Below, piece after piece: positions 58,289 through 64,000 of a stretch of DNA of 64,000 nucleotides; within the stretch, counting starts at the first letter, position 1; every line of letters begins with the position of its first letter. A program made the position numbers and the translations under genes. The notes beneath the pieces are model-generated. The model saw only the letters and a list, made by a program, of their open reading frames with translations. It did not search any database and was not told the origin of the DNA. Source of the DNA: Methanosarcina sp. DH2 (GTDB lineage Archaea; Halobacteriota; Methanosarcinia; Methanosarcinales; Methanosarcinaceae); NCBI RefSeq assembly GCF_020804225.1, contig NZ_WJBI01000001.1:542681-606680 (forward strand), in the 5' to 3' direction.

Positions 58289-59093
58289 TGCTATCCTCTT
58301 ATAAGATATTTTCATCTCAGATAAAGTTTGCTCAGAGCCGTTTTGCCCGGGAGCTGCATTGATAATCCGGAGCAGTCGGAATAAATGATCCGGGAAAATG
58401 AATTAATTTCCAGGGCCTCCTCTCTCCGCACTTTTGCTTCATATTTATTAATTTATTATTCCTTAAGAACACTTGTTTTCTGTCTTCTATAATTCGTTTA
58501 CTACAATTAGTTTGCTATAATCAGTTTGCTGTAAAATTAATTTGCTGTAATTAATGCTGCAGCTATATCTTAATCAGGTTTTAAGCCAAAAATATGATCC
58601 AGTTCAAAGCTCTGGTTCAAAGATCCGGTTCAAAAACAGTCTATTCCGAGGAAAAACAGATGTACCGGGTTTAAAACATTGATACTCAGTTTAATAGCTT
58701 AATTATAAATAGCTCTAATCTATAATTGTCGGATTTTTCTAAAAATACCTTGACTGGACGAAATAATACTTGAGAGCCGCTGTCAGTACGTACATGCTTT
58801 CTGCCCCTCACTTCTGCTTTGGTTTTTACAACTGCAGGTACAACTCACAAGAAGCAACCATAAATATGATTATACTTATCATAGGTTCATACAAAAAAGA
58901 GATATGACTGGACGTCAGTACTCTGGATCATACAAAAGGATTTTAAAAATTTTTGAATTATTCTGATACATTCGATCAATTGCTTCAATACATTTAGATA
59001 AAATTAATTCGATTTAATCTGATTAGAATCAGTTTACTGTCTGGTAAATAGTAGTCAGCAACTGTAATCAATAAAAGAAGAAGGTGACCCTTG
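58289..59093. other. Intergenic region
   Basis: About 800 AT-rich bases between divergent genes. It holds loose AATTTGCTGTAA and CAGTTTGCTATAA repeats (58500-58560) and AGATCCGGTTCAAA repeats (58610-58635). No gene. Confidence 0.45.
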
Positions 59094-59396
59094 ATGCACA
59101 AAACACTCAATCTTGAAGATTTAATTGCCAAAAAGCAGAATGAAGCTGCTGGGATAGGTACAAATCTGGAACATGAAGAGCTCTATGATCTGCTGATCCC
59201 CCCTGGTACGGTTGTGTCCATAATTTACGATCTTGTGGAAGAATTTGCTCTTGAGCCCGTAACGCGGAAGATGCCCGTTGGTATTGCAAACAGTGAGGAA
59301 AGAGAAATTCTCGCTCTTCGCGGTCCTCTTGAAAAGGTTCAGGCTGCTGAAGAATTTCTCTATAAGGAAATGAAGGCCTGGGTCGAAGGCAAGTAA
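59094..59396 (+). CDS. Small conserved-looking protein
   Basis: 100 residues from MHKTLNLEDLIAKKQ; GGTGACCC precedes ATG at 59094 (a TTG lies one codon earlier). Mostly helical with a central LLIPPGTVVSIIYDLVEEFA and a last helix (QAAEEFLYKEMKAWVEGK). I do not recognise it. It is codon-normal for the genome, so it is likely a real gene. MITE copy C lies 80 bases downstream. Confidence 0.6.
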   Translation: MHKTLNLEDLIAKKQNEAAGIGTNLEHEELYDLLIPPGTVVSIIYDLVEEFALEPVTRKMPVGIANSEEREILALRGPLEKVQAAEEFLYKEMKAWVEGK

Positions 59397-59476
59397 GCCT
59401 GCGCGGGCCAGGTCAGATGGGAATAAAAGCAATAGGAGCATGTGCTAAATAACATGTGCTAAATAACATGTGCTAA
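59397..59476. repeat. 14-bp direct repeat CTAAATAACATGTG at MITE insertion site
   Basis: CTAAATAACATGTG is repeated at 59443-59475 on the left of the MITE and once on its right (59606-59620), showing that the element landed inside a short tandem repeat. Confidence 0.7.
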
Positions 59477-59607
59477 GAGCCTATCCGAAAAGTGGTTACC
59501 TGCTATAACTTTTACAATATGCAATATGCAAAACCGGAACGGATACTCTGACATTATGGACCTATTGTGACTTTTCAACATGCATTACTGACTTTTCGGA
59601 TAGGCTC
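59477..59607. mobile_element. MITE-like element, copy C (131 bp)
   Basis: AGAGCCTATCCGAAAAGT at 59476-59493 and its exact complement at 59591-59608 are 18-bp inverted ends. TAA flanks both sides as a 3-bp target duplication. It is inserted in a CTAAATAACATGTG tandem repeat, which proves a recent insertion. Non-coding interior. Same end family as 11932-12058 and 37755-37883. Confidence 0.85.
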
Positions 59608-59701
59608 TAAATAACATGTGCTGAATAAGTGAAATAACCACTTTTCAGCAAAAAATATCTTTTTCTTTGAAATAAATCCTGAAGATGCGGTAAAGTCACG
59701 A

Positions 59702-60682
59702 TTATTCGGAACCGATGCCTGTAATACTATCTTTTGAAAAGTCAAAAACAGTTATCCTGCCTGTTTGATCGTGTATATCGAGTTTTGGTCCTTCTTCGAT
59801 TTTTCCTATAACTGCAGCTGTGAGCCCTGCCGCTTCAAAAACACTTACGCACTCTTCTGCTTTTTTCGGGTCTGCAGTGAATACGTAGCCTGTTCCCGGG
59901 TGCACTTTCAGCCACTGCTCAAAGTCCACATCCACCGGTCTGGGAACTTTCTCCAGATTCACTGAGGCTCCTACCCTGCTCGTCTCGCAAAGCATTCCGA
60001 GAGTTCCTATGAGCCCGGGATTGCTTATGTCCTTGCCCGCGGTTGCAAGCTTTCTCTTTGCTATTTCCTGGGTTACAAGGTAGCTTTCCCTTATCACTGA
60101 AGGTTCTTTAAAAGAAGTCGTGTCCCAGCTGTAAGGGGAATTCGGACCGATTTTACCATCCATATCATAGGCTGCAATTACCAGGTCTCCGGGGTTTGCG
60201 GTATCGCTTCTGATCACGCAGTCTTTTTTGACAATCCCTATGATAGCAACGGAAAGAGAATTATATTGCGTATCAGGATGGACATGTCCCCCAACTACAG
60301 GAACTCCGAATTTCCTTACTCCTTCAGCCAGCCCTTCCATCAGTTCCCTGCAGGCTTTAGGAGAATTTGCAGAGGCAATATCCACCATGGCAAGGGGTTT
60401 TCCACCCATGGCTGCAATGTCATTTATGTTTACAACCACAGCCCCGTAACCCGCCCACCAGGGGCTTGCATCCAGCAGCCGCCCCCAGATTCCGTCTGCT
60501 GCAAAGAGGATTACGTCATCTCCTCCTATATCAATAACTGCGGCGTCATCCCCAAAATCAACGATAGCGTTCCCATATTCAGGACGGACGGCTTCGAAGA
60601 TAGAAACTATATCCTCAATCTGTCTTTTTCGGGTAACCCCTTCGAAGTTCTTTATCCTTTCTGCTAGTTCTTCAAGGTTCAA
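59702..60682 (-). CDS. Methanogenesis marker 2 protein (PurM/ThiL-like)
   Basis: 326 residues of the AIR-synthase/ThiL-like ATP-binding fold: FGDDAAVIDIGGDDVILFAA (about 43-62), NINDIAAMGGKPLAM (about 84-98), GGHVHPDTQYNSLSVAI (about 131-147). It is one of the marker proteins found in nearly all methanogens, possibly for cofactor or MCR maturation; the reaction is not known. Monocistronic by its long flanks. Confidence 0.9.
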   Translation of the reverse strand: MNLEELAERIKNFEGVTRKRQIEDIVSIFEAVRPEYGNAIVDFGDDAAVIDIGGDDVILFAADGIWGRLLDASPWWAGYGAVVVNINDIAAMGGKPLAMVDIASANSPKACRELMEGLAEGVRKFGVPVVGGHVHPDTQYNSLSVAIIGIVKKDCVIRSDTANPGDLVIAAYDMDGKIGPNSPYSWDTTSFKEPSVIRESYLVTQEIAKRKLATAGKDISNPGLIGTLGMLCETSRVGASVNLEKVPRPVDVDFEQWLKVHPGTGYVFTADPKKAEECVSVFEAAGLTAAVIGKIEEGPKLDIHDQTGRITVFDFSKDSITGIGSE

Positions 60683-61294
60683 TCAAAGGCTTCCTGTTTG
60701 TTTTTAAATTGTATAACTGCTGGTTAAACAATAAATTAACGGTATGATCACAATAAGCAAACTAATAATAAGACAGCAATAAAATGATGATCTAACGTCA
60801 GAGTTGCGATAAGTTACAGAAACTAATGGCAAAGTACTGGTAGCTAATGATAAACTTATTGCAGGTCAATGGTAAGGTATAGATAAATTAATTGTGAGCT
60901 GACGGTAACAATTGCCGCATTTATAAACTGATCTACTCAATAATCCTTGAATATTCAATAAGTCTTACCTTTGCAACAAACTTAACCTATTCAATAAGCT
61001 TTACTTTTGCAACAAGCTTTGCCTATTCGATAAGCTTTACCTATTCGATAAGCTTTACCTATTCGATAAGCTTGACATATTCAATAAGCTTGACCTCTCC
61101 ATTTTTCTTAATAGCTGGTCAATGAGAGGTATTATGATCGGTATGTAATTCAGGTCATCCTTTATCTGTTTTTTTCTTTGTTCCGGGAAATGGAAGCGAC
61201 AGCTTTTTATTAAATTATTATCTCCTAATATGTCAACCTAATATAATTCCAAGTCTATAAAAGTCTCAATTTGATGAAATAAGGAGTGAAAAAC
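60683..61294. other. Intergenic region with minisatellite
   Basis: About 610 bases. It holds the 18-bp repeat array (60968-61093) and loose TAATGGTAAAG/GGTAAG repeats (60825-60910). TATTAAATTATTATCTCCTAA near 61210-61230 may be the ferredoxin TATA region. No gene. Confidence 0.45.
60968..61093. repeat. 18-bp minisatellite, seven copies
   Basis: Seven units in strict 18-bp register. The best copies read CCTATTCGATAAGCTTTA; outer ones vary (CTTTTGCAACAAGCTTTG). The array predates recent copies, as the outer ones are diverged. Confidence 0.9.
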
Positions 61295-61471
61295 ATGGTA
61301 GCAAAAATCGATGCAGATGCCTGCACAGGCTGTGGAAGCTGTATAGATGAATGCCCTGCAGCTGCAATTTCCCTCAGTGACGATGATATTGCAGTTGTAG
61401 ACGAAGATGAATGCCTTGACTGCGGTGCATGTGAAGATGCCTGCCCGAATGGAGCAATCACCCTCGAGTAA
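61295..61471 (+). CDS. 2[4Fe-4S] ferredoxin
   Basis: 58 residues with two clusters: [14 protein letters not shown] and [14 protein letters not shown]. Very acidic (many D and E). GGAGTG lies six bases before the ATG at 61295. Clostridial-type ferredoxin, a low-potential electron carrier in the cytoplasm, for example to reductases such as CODH or formylmethanofuran dehydrogenase; partner not shown here. A strong terminator follows. Confidence 0.95.
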   Translation: MVAKIDADACTGCGSCIDECPAAAISLSDDDIAVVDEDECLDCGACEDACPNGAITLE

Positions 61472-61495
61472 CGCTTTTAAAAATAAGTCTGAGAA

Positions 61496-61521
61496 GCGGA
61501 GTTCTTTAACTCCGCCTTTTT
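61496..61521 (+). terminator. Hairpin-poly-T terminator after the ferredoxin gene
   Basis: GCGGAGTT-CTTT-AACTCCGC is a perfect eight-pair stem with a four-base loop followed by CTTTTTGG. It separates the ferredoxin from the convergent nifB. Confidence 0.8.
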
Positions 61522-61570
61522 GGCTCCGGATGTCAGAACTATTTTTAACCCGGAACTGAAAAAAATAAGT

Positions 61571-62548
61571 TTATTCACAGGACTCTTCTTTTCCGTTCTT
61601 TTCCAGAATCTCTCTTGCTTTTTCCATATCTTCTTTTGTCTGGATTTTTATAACCTTTCTGCGCTCTTCGCTCATCTGCGACATGTCCTGGGCAAGGAGC
61701 CCGTAAGCATCGGCTCTGCACTGTCTGCAGTGGCGCATCTGCATAACGTAAGGCTCACAGGCTTCCTGAACGGCTTTCCTCTCTTCGGCTGTCGGAGGTT
61801 CGATATCTGCAAAAGCTCCCTGGTTGATCAGGGGCATAACGTTCATAATGTAAACCCCAAGTTCATTGAGTTTTCTGGCAATCTCGACCACGTGTTTGTC
61901 ATTGATGCCCGGGGTAAGCACAGTGTTGACCTTGACGACAATTCCTGCATCAATGGCTGCCTTTATCCCATCAAGCTGGTTTTTAATCTGGATCTCTGCA
62001 GCTTCAACTCCCCTGTAAACCTTTCCGTGGTATACTATGTGGTTCACGATTTTCGCCTGAATTTCGGGATCTATTGCGTTTACCGTGACCGTTAATGTGG
62101 AGACTCCCACACGCAACATGTCCTGCAGTTTTTCGGGTAGCAGGAGCCCATTTGTGCTCATGCAAAGAGTTACTTCGGGAAACTCTTTTCTTATAAGTTC
62201 AAAGGTCTCAAAAGTTTCATCATTGGCCAGAGGATCGCCAGGTCCTGCGATTGCAACGACCTTGATAAAAGGATATTCTGCCAGGATCTGCTTTGTCTTT
62301 TCAAGTGCTTCCTCCGGAGTCAGAACCTTACTGGTAACTCCTGGCCGACTCTCGTTTACGCAGTCGAATTCCCGGACGCAAAAGTTGCACTGGATATTAC
62401 ATTTTGGGGCCACAGCCAGGTGGATTCTCCCGTATTTATGCTGGGCGTTCTTGTCGTAACAGGGGTGCTCGGAAATCTTTCTCAGGAGCTCCTCTCCAAG
62501 TATGGAACCGTTGTTGTTCTTGTTTATAGATTGGTTTTCTTCTGGCAA
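61571..62548 (-). CDS. nifB: Nitrogenase cofactor biosynthesis protein NifB
   Basis: 325 residues from a TTG at 62548, with GGAGGAG six bases upstream; the longer frame to 62677 has no such site. The family core HPCYDKNAQHKYGRIHLAVA and the radical SAM motif CNIQCNFCVREFDC (C-x3-C-x2-C) are clear. It makes the NifB cofactor (8Fe-9S-C core) from [4Fe-4S] units. It lacks the C-terminal NifX-like domain, as in other methanogen NifB. It has its own AT-rich promoter region with a TATA-like CAATATATATC (62645-62660). Nitrogen regulation is likely but no operator was identified. Confidence 0.92.
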   Translation of the reverse strand: MPEENQSINKNNNGSILGEELLRKISEHPCYDKNAQHKYGRIHLAVAPKCNIQCNFCVREFDCVNESRPGVTSKVLTPEEALEKTKQILAEYPFIKVVAIAGPGDPLANDETFETFELIRKEFPEVTLCMSTNGLLLPEKLQDMLRVGVSTLTVTVNAIDPEIQAKIVNHIVYHGKVYRGVEAAEIQIKNQLDGIKAAIDAGIVVKVNTVLTPGINDKHVVEIARKLNELGVYIMNVMPLINQGAFADIEPPTAEERKAVQEACEPYVMQMRHCRQCRADAYGLLAQDMSQMSEERRKVIKIQTKEDMEKAREILEKNGKEESCE

Positions 62549-62769
62549 ATTATTCTCCTCCGTTCGGAATTTAAAAGTGAAGTAAGATCTCAGTAAAGGG
62601 GATTTTAAGATGTCTAAATGTCTAAAGCACCTATGATACCGCCCCTTGATATATATTGTGGAATATTGTGGAATCAATGAGAACCATTTCGGGACATCTT
62701 TGAAACTTATTCTAATCCCTTAGAAACATTTTAGAATCGCTGTAGAATCCGAGGTGGTATTCCGCTTTT
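62549..62769. other. Intergenic region upstream of nifB
   Basis: Between queD and nifB on the same strand. Holds GTGGAATATTGTGGAATC direct repeat and the nifB TATA region. No gene. Confidence 0.5.
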
Positions 62770-63132
62770 TCAATCCGAAAAATTGTCCATCTCACACCAC
62801 TTGCCTTCCCCTTCCCAGACTCTTACCAGAAGAGGAAAGCCAAACCTCTCCAGAAGGCGGGAATGTATACTCTGGCAAAGATGCTCGGAACTTGGGAACT
62901 CTATGAGTTCGTTTAACAGGGTATGGTCATATTCTTGAAGGGTTTCCTTAATGCCTTTTTTAAGGTCATAAAAATCAATTACCATCCCGTTTTCCCTGAC
63001 TTCCCCTTCTACCACTACCTCAATTTTATATGTATGGCCATGTACTCTTCCGCATTTTCCGTGCCCTGGAAGATAATGGGCGCTGTCGATGTAATCAATA
63101 ATTCCCAATCTCATATTTTTCATTTTATTCAT
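62770..63132 (-). CDS. queD: 6-carboxy-tetrahydropterin synthase QueD
   Basis: 120 residues of the PTPS family with zinc ligands in SAHYLPGHGKCGRVHGHTYK (His at AH, and HGH), and EYDHTLLNEL. It converts dihydroneopterin triphosphate to 6-carboxy-tetrahydropterin in the preQ0 pathway; in archaea this gives archaeosine in tRNA. Possible starts are ATG at 63132, 63123 and 63114; the GGGATG overlap makes this uncertain. It follows queE by about 145 bases. Confidence 0.92.
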   Translation of the reverse strand: MNKMKNMRLGIIDYIDSAHYLPGHGKCGRVHGHTYKIEVVVEGEVRENGMVIDFYDLKKGIKETLQEYDHTLLNELIEFPSSEHLCQSIHSRLLERFGFPLLVRVWEGEGKWCEMDNFSD

Positions 63133-63277
63133 CCCTTTTTGATCTTACTGCTCCTGCCATTTAACTACGCTGTCTATCGATTCTTATTTCGTCTGTTGAC
63201 TGTTATTCCACTTTTGACTATTATTTTACGCTTAATCGGACCCTTCGTCGGACCTTTTCTAGAATCCTCTTTTACGG

Positions 63278-64000
63278 TTATAAGCAACCCCACATCCTGT
63301 GGGTCTGCGGAATAATGCGCGTGTCGGTCAGCTCAAGCAGTTTTTTCTGTAGCTTTAAAATAGTCTGTATGGATGCCTGCGTAAACCTTGGAGTCCTTAT
63401 GGCACTACCCAGAGGTGTTTCTGGCTGGAGGATTATACAGGATACATAGGAAGCTATTGCTTCGGCAGCCAGAACCACGGAGTCGGGCATTGTGTCCCTG
63501 CCCACTACCACCTTGCAAAAACAGTCTCTTGAGCTGTTTTTTCTCAGGAGTTTAAAGCATTCGATTGTATTTTCCACATGTACTTCCCGGGTCTCAGGGC
63601 AAATGTCTCGAATGGCTTCCGGGAGTTTAAAATCCCCGGAAACATATGCGATATTCTCACGCAATTTCCTTGCCTGCTCAGGCAGGGTCATATTTGATTC
63701 CAGGTACAGAGGTACGGGAAGGTCCAGTTTCTCTATGAAATCTGCATGCAGAAGAGGCTCTCCTCCTGTCAGGGAAATGGAATGGAGCTTATTAAAAGGC
63801 TGCAGCATAGATGCCAGCTTTTCGACACTTATGGGGTTCGGAACTTTTTCAAAAATGCCGCTTCCTTCTACTTTTTCATAATCGCAGGTCCCTGGGTTTG
63901 CAAAGTTCGTATCACAGTAGTTGCAATTGAGGTTGCAGCCTGAAAATCGGACAAAAGCCTGCCTTGTGCCAACGTACGGGCCTTCTCCCTGCACAGAGCA
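63278..64000 (-). CDS. queE: 7-carboxy-7-deazaguanine synthase QueE (partial)
   Basis: The frame is open to the window edge; the first visible Met is the internal residue of the SIQGEGPYVGTRQ-type motif, so the true N-terminus lies beyond 64000. The radical SAM motif is visible as CNLNCNYCDT (C-x3-C-x2-C), then TGGEPLLH. It converts 6-carboxy-tetrahydropterin to CDG, after QueD in the preQ0 pathway to archaeosine. Neighbouring queC may lie outside the window. Confidence 0.9.
   Translation of the reverse strand, partial: CSVQGEGPYVGTRQAFVRFSGCNLNCNYCDTNFANPGTCDYEKVEGSGIFEKVPNPISVEKLASMLQPFNKLHSISLTGGEPLLHADFIEKLDLPVPLYLESNMTLPEQARKLRENIAYVSGDFKLPEAIRDICPETREVHVENTIECFKLLRKNSSRDCFCKVVVGRDTMPDSVVLAAEAIASYVSCIILQPETPLGSAIRTPRFTQASIQTILKLQKKLLELTDTRIIPQTHRMWGCL

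Noticed and set aside
62560-62770. NrpR-type nitrogen operator before nifB
   Set aside because: I looked for a clean GGTA-N6-TACC or CGGAA-N6-TTCCG dyad and found none that fits well.

Overview
The window is from a methanogenic archaeon of the genus Methanosarcina (M. mazei-like by gene content). This is inferred from the complete A1Ao ATP synthase operon in the order H-I-K-E-C-F-A-B-D-G, methanogenesis marker 2, stand-alone NifB, archaeal ribosomal and chaperone genes, Methanosarcina-type MEDS and MASE3 sensor kinases, PGF/YVTN surface protein architecture, and long AT-rich intergenic DNA full of minisatellites. Shine-Dalgarno sequences of the GGAGGTGAT type precede many genes and decide several TTG or GTG starts.

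Layout. 1-4.0 kb holds a minus-strand information-processing block: rps19e, the PDCD5-like gene, a PP-loop ATPase, rpl39e (a 51-aa gene with a TTG start), rpl31e, eif6, rpl18a and prefoldin alpha. 4.0-9 kb holds purA, two small TIGR00304/DUF131 membrane proteins, a proteasome-activating nucleotidase and tRNA-Glu(CTC). 9-12.1 kb is an AT-rich accessory patch with an orphan gene starting with an RHH-like segment, a repeated hairpin, two orphan genes (one possibly TULIP-like) surrounded by five related GACTTACGCA-type ends, and a 127-bp MITE-like element. 12.1-17.5 kb holds an ADP-ribosylglycohydrolase, a DUF123 protein, an ACT-ACT-metallo-beta-lactamase fusion, a PAP2 phosphatase, a DUF2795 repeat protein, and tRNA-Gly and tRNA-Leu. 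19-21.7 kb is a compact ccmD-ccmE-prenyltransferase-radical SAM cluster, probably serving membrane electron carriers (cytochrome c and methanophenazine).

22.5-31.2 kb is the ATP synthase operon. It has a recognisable promoter and a heavily structured 200-bp gap after the proteolipid gene ahaK. hypF follows. 33.8-50.4 kb alternates small regulators and signalling genes: three DUF1699 paralogs, a coiled-coil protein, two single-span mini-proteins preceded by a near copy of the ATP synthase promoter, two large sensor histidine kinases, ChaB, an EFR1-type flavodoxin/ferredoxin, and a pentapeptide-repeat protein. 51.8-57.2 kb looks like a decayed tRNA-Thr-integrated element: an intact tRNA-Thr, a broken tyrosine integrase next to its 3' end, a PGF-anchored YVTN surface protein and a zinc-ribbon protein, and a degenerate direct copy of the tRNA at the far end. 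57.4-64 kb holds a DUF98/chorismate-lyase-like gene with no ordinary start at its conserved N-terminus, a DUF5611 protein, methanogenesis marker 2, a ferredoxin, nifB, queD and queE. queE runs off the window.

The most unusual signals are: the duplicated ATP-synthase-type promoter; the ahaK-ahaE RNA structures; three MITEs with perfect 3-bp target duplications; the orphan genes in the inverted-repeat patch at 10-12 kb; and a stem-loop pair at 47 kb with identical CCCCCA loops that may be a small RNA.
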